Shown here in pieces: positions 51,923-60,904 of a stretch of 64,000 nucleotides of DNA. The notes below the pieces were generated by a model that searched no databases, was not told the DNA's origin, and saw nothing but the letters and a program-made list of their open reading frames with translations. How positions within the stretch are numbered: the stretch's first letter is position 1; every line of letters starts with the position of its first letter. Made by a program: the position numbers and the translations under genes. Origin of the DNA: JACVRM01 sp963839815 (lineage in GTDB: Bacteria > Actinomycetota > Thermoleophilia > Gaiellales > Gaiellaceae); the NCBI GenBank assembly GCA_963839815.1, contig CAWIWF010000008.1, positions 124,001 through 188,000 of the forward strand. The letters run 5' to 3'.

Positions 51923-54900
51923 CCGTGACGTGCCCGGCGTGCGGGCGAGACACGCCCGTCGGCTTTCCGCGCTGCGCCAACTGCGGTGCGGAGCTCGTCG
52001 CCGCGGCCGAGCCGGCGCGCGAGGAGCGCAAGGTCGTCTCCGTGCTCTTCTGCGACCTGGTCGGCTCGACGGCGCAGGCCGAGGCGCTCGACCCCGAGGA
52101 CGTCAGCCGGCTGCTCTCCCGCTATCACGAGCACGTCCGGGGGGAGCTGGAGCGGTACGGCGGTACGGTGGAGAAGTTCATCGGCGACGCGGTGATGGCG
52201 CTCTTCGGCGCTCCCACCGCGCGGGAGGACGATCCGGAGCGCGCGGTGCGGGCGGCGCTCGCGATCCGCGACTGGGCGCTCGACGAGGGCGACCTGCAGG
52301 TGCGCATCGGGATCACCACCGGGGAGGCGCTCGTCCGTCTCGGCTCGCATCCCGAGCGGGGCGAGAGCATGGCCTCGGGCGACGTCGTCAACACGGCTGC
52401 CCGGCTGCAGAGCGCCGCGCCGGTCGACGGCATCCTGGTCGACGAGACCACCCAGCGCGCCACTGCCGGCCGTTTCGACGTCGAGGAGGCCGGGCCGGTC
52501 GAGGCAAAGGGAAAGGCCGAGCCGATCGCCGTCTGGGCCGTCCGCCAGGCGCGCTCGCGCTACGGCGTCGATGTCCGCCAGCACGGCGGCGCGGCACTCG
52601 TCGGCCGCACGCGCGAGCTGGAGGCGATGCTCGGTGCACTCGGGCGTGCCCGCGACGAGCCGTCCGTGCAGCTCGTCACGCTCGTCGGCGTACCCGGGAT
52701 CGGCAAGAGCCGCATCGTCTGGGAGGTCTTCCGCCGCCTCGAGCAGGGACCTGACCTCGTCCGCTGGCGACAAGGGCGCTCGCTGCCCTTCGGCGAGGGG
52801 ATGAGCTTCTGGGCGCTCGGCGAGATGGTGAAGTCGCACGCCGGCATCTTCGAGTCGGACACGGCGGCCGAGGCGCGGTCGAAGCTCGCCGCCGCCATTG
52901 CGGATGTACCGCTGCCCGCCGACGAGCGGCCCTGGGTCGAGCGGCACCTGCAGACGCTGCTGGGCGCGGCCGAGGGTGACACCGCCGGCGGAGATGCCCG
53001 GCAGGAGGCCTTTACAGCCTGGCGCCGCTTCCTCGAGGCGCTCGCCGAGGAACGGCTGCTCGTGCTGGTGTTCGAGGATCTCCACTGGGCGGACGACGGC
53101 CTGCTCGACTTCGTCGACCACCTCGTCGACTGGGCACGCGGCGTGCCGATCTTCGTCGTCTGCACCGCACGGCCGGAGCTGCTCGAGCGGCGGCCGGCGT
53201 GGGGCGGGGGCGCGCTCAACGCGATGACGCTGGCGCTGTCCGCCCTCACCGAGAACGAGTCGGCAGTCCTCCTGGGCGCGCTGCTCGACCGGCCCGTGCT
53301 GGCTGCCGACACACAGAAGGCCCTGCTCGAGCGTGCCGGCGGCAACCCCTTCTACGCGGAGCAGTACGCACGGCTCTTCCGCGAGCGGGGCTCGGTCGAG
53401 GACGCTGCGCTGCCCGAGAGCGTCCAGGGGATCATCGCCGCCAGGCTCGACGGGCTGGCCGAGGCGGAGAAGCGCGTTCTGCAGGACGCCGCCGTGATCG
53501 GCAAGGTCTTCTGGGCGGGCGCGCTCGCGGCGCTGGGGGCGCCGGCAGGTCTCGACGAGCTGCTGCACTCGCTCGAACGGAAGGACTTCGTCCGCAGCGA
53601 GCGGCGATCCTCGGTTGCGGGCGAGCGGGAACTCGCGTTCCGTCACGCACTCGTTCGCGACGTCGCCTACGGCCAGATTCCGAGAGGGGCTCGCTCCGAA
53701 CGGCACCGGCTGGCGGCCGCGTGGATCGAGGGCCTGGGCCGTCCCGACGACCACGCCGACCTGATTGCCCACCACCATTCGGCAGCGCTCGAGTACGCCC
53801 GGGCGGTGGGTGACGAGAGCCCGGAGCTCATCCGGGAGGCATTGGCCGCTCTGCACCGTGCGGGTGAGCGAGCCCTCTCGGTGTACGGCTTCGTGGCGGC
53901 CGCGCGGTACTACGAGTCGGCTCTGCAGCTCGTGGAGGACACCGCGCCCGAGTGGTCGACGCTCGTGTTCGGGCAGACGGTCGCGCGCTTCTCCAGCGGA
54001 GAGGCGACGCTCCCCGAGCTGACGGCTGTCGCCGATGCGCTGCTCGCCGCAGGCGCTGCCGAGCCCGCAGCGGAGGTGCTTGTCATGTGCACCGAGGCGG
54101 CGTGGCATGTGGGCGATCACGACGCATCGGTCGAGGCCCGGGAACGAGCCATGACGCTGGCCGAGGAGCTTGGAGCATCGCGCGCCCGCGCCGCAGTGCT
54201 GGCAGCGTCGGCCCGCTACACCATGCTGGCTGGGCACCAGGAGCGCGCGGTCGAGATCGCGCGCTCTGCCCTGCCGCTCGTCGAGGAGCTCGGCCTGGTT
54301 GATCTCGAGATCAGCCTGCGGAACTCGCTCGGCGGCGCTCGCTCCTCCCTCGGCGAGAGTGAGGGGATTGCCGAGCTCCAGGAGGCAGTCCGGCTCGCGG
54401 AGCGCGTCGGATCGCCCGAGGTCGTTCGTGCCTACAACAATCTCGCTGCGAGCTACTCACGGCTGGGTGACACCGTTCGCGGGGTCGAGCTCAACGACCG
54501 CGGGATCGAGGCAGCCCAGCGCTTCGGACTGGAGGCAATGGCCCGCTTCGGACGCGGAAATCGCAGCGGCGGGAGCCACAGCCTCGGTCTCTGGGATCGC
54601 GCCCTAGGCGAGGCCGACGAGTTCCTCGCCGAGATCGAGGCTGGCTCCCCCCACTACCTCGAGCACACGAATCGGCTGACGCGCGCACTGATCCGGCTCG
54701 GACGCGACAACGTGGACGGCGCGCTCTCCGACATCGCCCGGGCGCTGGAGCACGCCCGAGCGAACCCCGATCCGCAGTCGCTCTTTCCGTCGCTCGCCGT
54801 ACGCGCAGTCGTGTTCGACGAGCTCGGGCGCGAGCAGGAGGCCAGGGACACCGCGCGGGAGCTGGTCGAGCTGATCCTCGGCGGACGCTCCGGCCGGATC

Positions 54901-55236
54901 CCGTATGCAGGGCCCCCCGAGGTCGTCTGGATGCACGAGCGATTCGGCTTCTGGGGCCGGCTCAGGCGCCACTTCTCGCGTGCTCCCACCCCGCTGCTGG
55001 AGGCAGGCAATCTGGTGGCCGACCGTGATTTCGGCTCCGCGATTGCCATCTATGCCGGCATGGGCCTCCGCACGCACGAGGCGCGCACACGGCTGATCGC
55101 GGGCCGGGAGCTCGCCGCGGAGGGACGGCGTGCGGAGGCGGAGGCCGAGCTCGCTCAAGCCGCGACCTTCTACCGCTCGGTCGATGCGACCCGGTACCTG
55201 CAGCAGTGCGAGGCGACGCTCGCGAGGTCGGCGTGA
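51919..55236 (+). CDS. Zinc-ribbon / class III cyclase / AAA ATPase / TPR signalling protein, copy 1
   Basis: 1,105 residues. A zinc ribbon (CPAC...CANC, residues 5-22) is followed by a cyclase domain (about 38-205) with Asp46 and Asp90 for metals, Lys86 for the base, and Asn158/Arg162 for the transition state, all intact. Next an AAA/STAND ATPase: Walker A GVPGIGKS (257-264), Walker B LVLVFED (381-387). The rest is TPR-like helices. Such proteins probably make cAMP or cGMP in response to TPR-bound signals; the signal is unknown. GTG start overlaps the leader ORF stop; its TGA overlaps the start of copy 2. Confidence 0.88.
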   Translation: MTVTCPACGRDTPVGFPRCANCGAELVAAAEPAREERKVVSVLFCDLVGSTAQAEALDPEDVSRLLSRYHEHVRGELERYGGTVEKFIGDAVMALFGAPTAREDDPERAVRAALAIRDWALDEGDLQVRIGITTGEALVRLGSHPERGESMASGDVVNTAARLQSAAPVDGILVDETTQRATAGRFDVEEAGPVEAKGKAEPIAVWAVRQARSRYGVDVRQHGGAALVGRTRELEAMLGALGRARDEPSVQLVTLVGVPGIGKSRIVWEVFRRLEQGPDLVRWRQGRSLPFGEGMSFWALGEMVKSHAGIFESDTAAEARSKLAAAIADVPLPADERPWVERHLQTLLGAAEGDTAGGDARQEAFTAWRRFLEALAEERLLVLVFEDLHWADDGLLDFVDHLVDWARGVPIFVVCTARPELLERRPAWGGGALNAMTLALSALTENESAVLLGALLDRPVLAADTQKALLERAGGNPFYAEQYARLFRERGSVEDAALPESVQGIIAARLDGLAEAEKRVLQDAAVIGKVFWAGALAALGAPAGLDELLHSLERKDFVRSERRSSVAGERELAFRHALVRDVAYGQIPRGARSERHRLAAAWIEGLGRPDDHADLIAHHHSAALEYARAVGDESPELIREALAALHRAGERALSVYGFVAAARYYESALQLVEDTAPEWSTLVFGQTVARFSSGEATLPELTAVADALLAAGAAEPAAEVLVMCTEAAWHVGDHDASVEARERAMTLAEELGASRARAAVLAASARYTMLAGHQERAVEIARSALPLVEELGLVDLEISLRNSLGGARSSLGESEGIAELQEAVRLAERVGSPEVVRAYNNLAASYSRLGDTVRGVELNDRGIEAAQRFGLEAMARFGRGNRSGGSHSLGLWDRALGEADEFLAEIEAGSPHYLEHTNRLTRALIRLGRDNVDGALSDIARALEHARANPDPQSLFPSLAVRAVVFDELGREQEARDTARELVELILGGRSGRIPYAGPPEVVWMHERFGFWGRLRRHFSRAPTPLLEAGNLVADRDFGSAIAIYAGMGLRTHEARTRLIAGRELAAEGRRAEAEAELAQAATFYRSVDATRYLQQCEATLARSA

Positions 55237-58200
55237 CGGTTTGCCCCGCGTGCGGCTCGCCTATCCGCGAGGGGGGGAAGTTCTGCTCGGAGTGCGGAGC
55301 GACGCTGACGGCGGTCGCTGCCGCCCGCGAGGAGCGCAAGGTCGTGACCGTGCTCTTCTGCGACCTGGTCGGCTCGACCGCACGGGCAGAGGGGACGGAT
55401 CCCGAGGACGTGCGCGCGGAGCTCTCTGCGTACCACCGGAGCGTCCGCGCCGTGCTCGAGCACCATGGGGGCACGGTGGAGAAGTTCATCGGCGACGCCG
55501 TCGTGGGCGTCTTCGGGGCACCCTCGGTTCACGAGGACGACCCGGAGCGGGCGGTACGGGCAGCGCTCGCGATTCGGGAGTGGGCCGGCGAGCAGGGCGT
55601 CGACGTGCGCATCGCCGTCAACACCGGCGAAGCGCTCGTCTCGCTCGGCGCAGACCTGGAGGCAGGGGAGGGGCTCGTCGCCGGCGATGTCGTCAACACG
55701 GCGGCCCGGTTGCAGGCGGCGGCCCCCGTCAACGGGATCCTCGTCGGAGAGGCGACCCGGCGCCTGACCGAGCGTGCGATCGAGTATCGCGAGCAGCCAC
55801 CGGTCGAGGCGAAGGGCAAGGTCGCACCGGTTCCGGTGTGGGAGGCGAGGGAGGCGCGCTCGAAGCTCGGGGTCGACGTCGACCTCGCCCCGCTCTCGCC
55901 GCTCGTCGGCCGCCGGCACGAGCTCGGGCAGCTCTCCGCTGCGCTCGACCGCGCGCGGGAGCGTCGTGAGCCACAGTTCGTCACCGTCGTCGGTGTTCCC
56001 GGCATGGGCAAGAGCAGGCTCATTCAGGAGCTCACGCTGCTCGCCGAGGACGACCCCGACCTGATCAGGTGGCGGCAGGGACGCTCGCTGCCCTACGGGG
56101 AGGGCGTCAGCTTCTGGGCACTGGGGGAGATGGTCAAGGCGGAGGCGGGCATCCTCGAGACCGACTCTGCCGAGATCGCCCGGCACAAGCTCGAGCGCAC
56201 CGCCCACAGCGTCTGCCAGCAGGATGCCCAATGGATGACGGAGGAGCTCTCGCAGCTCATCGGCGTCGTCTCGGCGGGCGGCGATCGACACAGCGACGGA
56301 ACCGCGGGCTGGCGGCGCTTCCTCGAAGGCTTGGCCGAGCAACGCCCGACCGTGCTCGTCTTCGAGGATCTCCACTGGGCCGACGACGGCCTGCTCGACT
56401 TCGTCGACGAGCTCGCCGACTGGGTGACCGACGTGCCGCTGCTCGTCATCGCCAGCGCGCGTCCCGAGCTGCTCGCTCGCCGGCCCAGCTGGGGCGGCGG
56501 CAAGCCCAACGCCCTCACGCTCTCGCTCGCGCCCCTCTCCGAGGCCGAGACGACGACGCTCGTGCACGGTCTGCTCGAGCGCACCGTCCTGCCGGCCGAG
56601 CTGCAGGCGTCCGTCCTCGACCGCGCGGGAGGCAACCCGCTCTACGCCGAGGAGTTTGCGCGCCTGATCGCCGAGCGAGGAGCGGCCGACGCCGAGGTGT
56701 CGGTGCCCGACACCGTGCAGGCCCTGATCGCCGCCCGCCTGGACCTGCTCGAGCCCCGCGCGAAGCGCCTGCTCCAGGACGCGGCGGTGATCGGGAAGGT
56801 CTTCTCGGCGGGAGCGCTCTCAGATCCGTCCGACGAGCTCCTTCGCACGCTCGAGCGGCGCGAGCTCATCCGCCGGGAGCGGCACTCCTCGGTCGAGGGC
56901 GAGGCGCAGTACGCCTTCCGGCACGTGCTCGTCCGCGACGTCGCCTACGGCGAGATCCCACGCGCTCAGCGGGCGGCGAAGCATGAAGCGGCCGCCGCCT
57001 GGATCGAGTCGCTCGGCCGCGGGGACGAGACCGCAGAGCTGCTCGCCCACCATTACCTGAGCGCTCTCGAGTACGCACGGGCCGCAGGCGTGGACACCGA
57101 AGCGCTCGGCGAGCGGGCGAGACCGGCGCTCGCGAAAGCTGGGAGCCGAGCGCGCTCGCTGGGTGCGCTATCGGCGGCGGCGCATTTCTACGATGCCGCT
57201 CTCGAGCTGACGCCCCGGGGTGGTCAGACCTGGGCAGGCCTGATCGTCGATCGCGGGATCGCGTTGATGTACTCGGGTGCGGGCGAGATCGGGCCTGTGG
57301 CGGAGGCGGCGGACGTGTTTCGCGCCGTCGGCGCCAGGGAGGAGGCGGCGCGCGCGGAGATGACCGCCGGCGAGCATGACTGGCTCCAGGCCCGCCCCGC
57401 CGCGGCCAAGCCCCGGTTCGCCGCTGCTGCCGAGCTGGTCGCGGGGGCGCCGGCATCCTTTGCGACCGCCTCGGTGGTCGCGGAGCTGGCGCGGTTCGCG
57501 ACGCTCGGCGACGACAACGAGCGTGCCATCAGGCTGGCCAGTGAGGCGCTGACGATGGCGGAGCAGCTCGATCTGCCGCACGAGCGGGCAATCGCCCTCA
57601 ACACCCGCGGGCTTGCTCGCGTAGCACTCGGAGACCCACAAGGCGGTGTCGCCGACCTCGAGGCGAGTATCGACGTAGCGCGCGGTCGTAGCGCTCGCGA
57701 GCTCACCCGCGCCATCGGGAACCTCGCCTCGACCCTGACCGGTCTCGGCGATCTGACGCGCTCACGAGCGCTGACCGCAGAGGGACTGGCGACGGTGCTG
57801 GACTTCGGCTTCGGCCAGCCGGTGGTCTGGTTCAGAGCCGAGACGGCGAATCTCCTGTTTCTCGAGGGCCGCTGGGACGAGGCGGAGCCGATACTCGACG
57901 AGCTGGTTGCGCGCTTCGACCACACCCCGTTCTGGCTGGAGCCACTCGCCATTGCCTGGCTCGCGAGGCTCCGGCTCGCCCGAGGGGGGGACGAGCGTCT
58001 CGAGGCATGGATCGAGCGTGCCGTGAGCGGTGGGCGGGAGGCCGCTCTGCAGCTCGCGTGCCCTGTCCTCGGGTACAGCGCGCGGATCTACGCGGAGCTG
58101 GGCGATCCCCGCAGCCTGGTGCTCGCGCGTGAGCTTGTCGAGCACGCGCAGCGGAGCCCCAACGCGATTCTCCCGGACGACTGGCTCAAGGACGTGTGGT

Positions 58201-58511
58201 ACGCCCTGCTGCGGCACGACCGCGAGGGCGCGCTCGAGGATCTCCTCCAGCGGTTCAGGCAGACGCCCTGGGTCGCAGCGGTCGCGGCGCTGGTCGAACG
58301 GAACTTCGGGGCCGCCGCCGACCTGTACGAGTCGATCGGAGCGCCTGCAGCTGCGGCGGACGTTCGCCTGTGGGCTGCGGAGTGGCTGGCGGGCCAGGGT
58401 CGTGTCATCGAGGCCGACGCCGAGGCGAGGCGTGCCCTCGCCTTCTGGCGGACGGTCGGGGCGACCCGGTATGTCCGAGCCGGGGAGACGCTGCTCGCGA
58501 AGTCGGCCTGA
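55233..58511 (+). CDS. Zinc-ribbon / class III cyclase / AAA ATPase / TPR signalling protein, copy 2
   Basis: 1,092 residues from GTG 55233, overlapping the TGA of copy 1 (GTGA). Same domain order: zinc ribbon (CPAC...CSEC, 4-22), cyclase with Asp44, Lys84, Asp88, Asn155 and Arg159 intact, Walker A GVPGMGKS (254-261), Walker B VLVFEDLHWADD, then TPR. The N-terminal half is closely similar to copy 1 (RWRQGRSLP, SFWALGEMVK shared) while the TPR half is diverged, so the two probably sense different inputs and give the same output. They arose by tandem duplication. Confidence 0.88.
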   Translation: MTVCPACGSPIREGGKFCSECGATLTAVAAAREERKVVTVLFCDLVGSTARAEGTDPEDVRAELSAYHRSVRAVLEHHGGTVEKFIGDAVVGVFGAPSVHEDDPERAVRAALAIREWAGEQGVDVRIAVNTGEALVSLGADLEAGEGLVAGDVVNTAARLQAAAPVNGILVGEATRRLTERAIEYREQPPVEAKGKVAPVPVWEAREARSKLGVDVDLAPLSPLVGRRHELGQLSAALDRARERREPQFVTVVGVPGMGKSRLIQELTLLAEDDPDLIRWRQGRSLPYGEGVSFWALGEMVKAEAGILETDSAEIARHKLERTAHSVCQQDAQWMTEELSQLIGVVSAGGDRHSDGTAGWRRFLEGLAEQRPTVLVFEDLHWADDGLLDFVDELADWVTDVPLLVIASARPELLARRPSWGGGKPNALTLSLAPLSEAETTTLVHGLLERTVLPAELQASVLDRAGGNPLYAEEFARLIAERGAADAEVSVPDTVQALIAARLDLLEPRAKRLLQDAAVIGKVFSAGALSDPSDELLRTLERRELIRRERHSSVEGEAQYAFRHVLVRDVAYGEIPRAQRAAKHEAAAAWIESLGRGDETAELLAHHYLSALEYARAAGVDTEALGERARPALAKAGSRARSLGALSAAAHFYDAALELTPRGGQTWAGLIVDRGIALMYSGAGEIGPVAEAADVFRAVGAREEAARAEMTAGEHDWLQARPAAAKPRFAAAAELVAGAPASFATASVVAELARFATLGDDNERAIRLASEALTMAEQLDLPHERAIALNTRGLARVALGDPQGGVADLEASIDVARGRSARELTRAIGNLASTLTGLGDLTRSRALTAEGLATVLDFGFGQPVVWFRAETANLLFLEGRWDEAEPILDELVARFDHTPFWLEPLAIAWLARLRLARGGDERLEAWIERAVSGGREAALQLACPVLGYSARIYAELGDPRSLVLARELVEHAQRSPNAILPDDWLKDVWYALLRHDREGALEDLLQRFRQTPWVAAVAALVERNFGAAADLYESIGAPAAAADVRLWAAEWLAGQGRVIEADAEARRALAFWRTVGATRYVRAGETLLAKSA

Positions 58512-58514
58512 GCG

Positions 58515-59858
58515 CTAGTGGCCGCCGCAGCGGCGGAACGAGACGGTCTCGGCTCCGTCCGCCTCCCAGTCCGGGACGCCGCCGCCGAGTACCGGCCGGG
58601 CGTCGATCCCTTCGTGGGTGAGCACCGTGGCGGCGACCGCCGCGCGGGCCCCCGACGAGCAGATGGTCGCGATCGGCTTGCCCGTGCGCAGGTCGTCCGC
58701 GAGCTGGCGGACGAGGCGGTAGGGGATGTTGCGGCTGCCGGGGATGAAACCCCCGTCGCGCTCGTCCGGTTCCCGGACGTCCAGCACCTCGACAGCGCCG
58801 TCGGCGACCAGCTGCTCGAGCTCCGCGACGCTGAGGCCGTCGAGCCGCTCCTTGTCGGAGGTCTCGAGCAGGTAGCCGGCGAGGTCGAGGAAGCCGACCG
58901 ACCGAAGCCCTCGCGCGGCGCGATGGGCCTGCTCCTCGGTGGCGGCGCGCACGACGACCCGCTCGGACGGCGAGACGACGAAGCCGGCCTTGGTGGCGAA
59001 GCTCGAGCCGTCCACGGGGACGTTGATCGCGCCGGACAGGTGGCCGGCGGCGTACTCGGCGAGCGGGCGCACGTCGAGCACGACTCCGTTGCCAGGCGCG
59101 TCCAGGCGCTCGATGGGCGGCGGGGCGCCGAGGAAGGGGCCACGGTTGATGCCGACGATCCGCTCGGCGTTCGGCGGCTTGGGCGTGTTGATCGCGATCG
59201 AGTCCTCGACGAAGGCCTCCTCGGGGCGCTCGGCAAGGGCAGCGTTGAAGCGCCGCTCGAAGCCGAGCGTGGTCGAGGCCTTCGAGCTCATGCCGGCGCC
59301 GCAGAGCGAGCCCGCCACGTGGCCGGGGAACACCTCGACGCCGTCCGGGAGCTCGAGCAGGCGGTTGATGCTCCGGTACATGTCGCGCGCGCCCTCGGCC
59401 GCCTCGACGGCGAGGTCGGGACGGGCGAGGTCGCCGACGAAGATCGAGTCGCCCGTGAGCAGCAGCCACGGCTCGTCGCCGCGCGAACGGTCGATCACCT
59501 CGAAGCAGCAGTGCTCGGGCCGGTGGCCGGGCGTATGGACGACGCGGAGGGCCACCTCGCCGACGACGATCTCGTCGCCGTCCGCGAGCGGCTCGTGCTC
59601 GTACTCGGCGGCGGCGGCGGCGTGGATTCGCACGGGCAGCGCGTGCTCGAGCGCGAAGCGTCCGTGCCCCGAGATGTGGTCGGCGTGCGTGTGGGTCTCG
59701 AGCACGCAGCAGATGCGAACGCCCTTGTCGGCCGCCTCCGCGAGGTACGGCTCGATCGCGTAGGCGGGGTCGACGACGACCGCCTCACCTGCCGAGGAGT
59801 CGCCGACCAGATAGGAAGCGCAGCCGAGATCCTCGTCCACGAACTGCTTGAAGATCAC
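58515..59858 (-). CDS. MBL-fold hydrolase fused to two rhodanese domains
   Basis: 447 residues. The metallo-beta-lactamase part has THTHADHISGH (metal His/Asp), TPGHRPEH, LLTGDSIFVGDLARPDL and FPGHVAGSL, the pattern of ETHE1-like persulfide dioxygenases. Two rhodanese modules follow. The first lacks a catalytic Cys (VVRAATEEQAHRA); the second keeps it (ATICSSGARAAVAA). The role is probably sulfide or persulfide handling. Leaderless GTG start behind TAGCCT. Convergent with cyclase copy 2, 3 nt between stops. Confidence 0.88.
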   Translation of the reverse strand: MIFKQFVDEDLGCASYLVGDSSAGEAVVVDPAYAIEPYLAEAADKGVRICCVLETHTHADHISGHGRFALEHALPVRIHAAAAAEYEHEPLADGDEIVVGEVALRVVHTPGHRPEHCCFEVIDRSRGDEPWLLLTGDSIFVGDLARPDLAVEAAEGARDMYRSINRLLELPDGVEVFPGHVAGSLCGAGMSSKASTTLGFERRFNAALAERPEEAFVEDSIAINTPKPPNAERIVGINRGPFLGAPPPIERLDAPGNGVVLDVRPLAEYAAGHLSGAINVPVDGSSFATKAGFVVSPSERVVVRAATEEQAHRAARGLRSVGFLDLAGYLLETSDKERLDGLSVAELEQLVADGAVEVLDVREPDERDGGFIPGSRNIPYRLVRQLADDLRTGKPIATICSSGARAAVAATVLTHEGIDARPVLGGGVPDWEADGAETVSFRRCGGH

Positions 59859-59864
59859 GGTGCG

Positions 59865-59870
59865 AGGCTA
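59865..59870 (-). promoter_or_regulatory. -10 box TAGCCT for the MBL-rhodanese gene
   Basis: Minus-strand TAGCCT, 6 nt, then GTG 59858. Confidence 0.5.
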
Positions 59871-59966
59871 TCGCAGCGGCCGGCGGCGCATGGCGGGGCC
59901 CGTCAGCAGCGGCAGAGATTCGGCCGCCGGCGCGCGGCACCGGCACGATCTCGACACACAGCTGTG

Positions 59967-59996
59967 ACAGACGCGTACGTCTGCCGGCGGTAGGCT
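59967..59996 (+). promoter_or_regulatory. Promoter-like element upstream of vapBC
   Basis: -35 CAGACG (59968-59973), 17-nt spacer, -10 TAGGCT (59991-59996), aligned in spacing with the elements at 1565, 19973, 23521 and 45569. A G-rich run and TCGGGCCCGA palindrome follow; the next gene starts 118 nt downstream. Confidence 0.4.
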
Positions 59997-60062
59997 GATC
60001 GCCGAGCAGGGGGGCGGGTCGGGCCCGAGATTAGACGCGTGCGAGAGACAGATTGCGCCGCG

Positions 60063-60105
60063 GCTATCCAGGCACTGATAGCAAGCAGGGCTGGCAGTGA
60101 TAGCA
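60063..60105. promoter_or_regulatory. vapBC operator-promoter with GATAGC repeats
   Basis: GCTATC (60063), then TGATAGCA at 60076 and again at 60098: one inverted and two direct copies, the direct pair 22 bp apart (two helical turns). The second overlaps the likely -10, TAGCAT (60101-60106), 7 nt before ATG. Suits binding by a ribbon-helix-helix antitoxin. Confidence 0.5.
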
Positions 60106-60113
60106 TTCGATCC

Positions 60114-60401
60114 ATGCGACAGTTGATCGCTCGCATCGACGACGAGCTGCACCGGCGCCTGAAGGCGCAGGCCGCTGCTGAGCGCCGCTCGCTCAACGCA
60201 CTCGTCACCGATCTGCTCGAGCAAGGCGTCGCCGAGGACGACGAACGCGGGCTGATGCGTGCGCGAGCCGGCGCCTCGGGGCTGCTCGTCGTCCCGACCC
60301 CTGGCCAGCCGCCGCCCGCGCGTGAGACCGCGATCGAAGCGACGCGCGGGGCGGGGCAGGCTGCAAGCGAGGCGCTGGCCGCAGAGCGCGGCCGGCGATG
60401 A
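60114..60401 (+). CDS. Ribbon-helix-helix antitoxin of a VapBC-type module
   Basis: 95 residues. MRQLIARIDDELHRRLKAQA then AERRSLNALVTDLLEQG is the beta-strand-helix-helix of CopG/Arc/FitA-type DNA-binding antitoxins; the C-terminal half is disordered, Ala/Pro-rich, as usual for the toxin-binding tail. It should repress its own promoter through the GATAGC repeats and neutralise the PIN toxin. The last codons overlap the toxin start (ATGA). The start was chosen by the -10 spacing and by family length. Confidence 0.85.
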   Translation: MRQLIARIDDELHRRLKAQAAAERRSLNALVTDLLEQGVAEDDERGLMRARAGASGLLVVPTPGQPPPARETAIEATRGAGQAASEALAAERGRR

Positions 60402-60841
60402 CGCTCCTCTACGCCGACCCCAGCGCGCTCATTCGTGCGTACTTCGTCGACGAGCCCGACCACGAGGATCTGCGCGCGCTTCTGCTGGAAGGGACGGCGC
60501 CGGTCGTCACGAGCGAGCTGGCGCGGGTCGAGCTGGCGAGTGCCGTCGGCGCTGCCTCGCGCGCCGGTCGGCTGCGGCGGTGGCGCGGCCTGCTGGCCCG
60601 GATGGACGCGGACTGCGGGGCAGAGGGGCCGGTGACGCTGATCGCTCTCCGTCCGCCGGTCGTGCTGCCGGCCGCCTACGAGCTCGTGCTCGAGCAGCGA
60701 TTGCGCACGCTCGACGCGCTCCACCTCGCTGTCGCGCTCCGAGAGTGCCCGCCCCTCGCCGGGGACGGCGATGTCGAGCTCGTGACGCGCGACGAGCAGC
60801 AGGCGGCGGCCGCGAAGGCGCTCGGGCTAGCGGTGCGCTAG
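60398..60841 (+). CDS. PIN-domain ribonuclease toxin (VapC-like)
   Basis: 147 residues. Acidic residues of the PIN active site are in place: Asp of YADPSALIRAYF, Glu of TSELARVEL, Asp of LRTLDALHLAVA and Asp of LVTRDEQQ. VapC toxins cleave tRNA or rRNA when freed from antitoxin. Overlaps the antitoxin gene by 4 nt. No phage or transposon genes flank it. Confidence 0.88.
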   Translation: MTLLYADPSALIRAYFVDEPDHEDLRALLLEGTAPVVTSELARVELASAVGAASRAGRLRRWRGLLARMDADCGAEGPVTLIALRPPVVLPAAYELVLEQRLRTLDALHLAVALRECPPLAGDGDVELVTRDEQQAAAAKALGLAVR

Positions 60842-60904
60842 GCGCCGCGGACGGGTCAGTCCCTGCGGAGATAGACCGCTCCGTGTGCCAGGTCGTCGAG
60901 GCGC

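Noticed and set aside
51823..54237. 804-residue minus-strand open frame across cyclase copy 1
   Set aside because: Mirror of a gene with intact cyclase and ATPase motifs; composition is that of a shadow frame.
48316..60028. Exact 17-base repeat GGGCGGGTCGGGCCCGA at 48316-48332 and 60012-60028
   Set aside because: Both lie upstream of genes, but a G/C-only 17-mer can recur by chance in 64 kb of DNA this GC-rich; flanks do not match.
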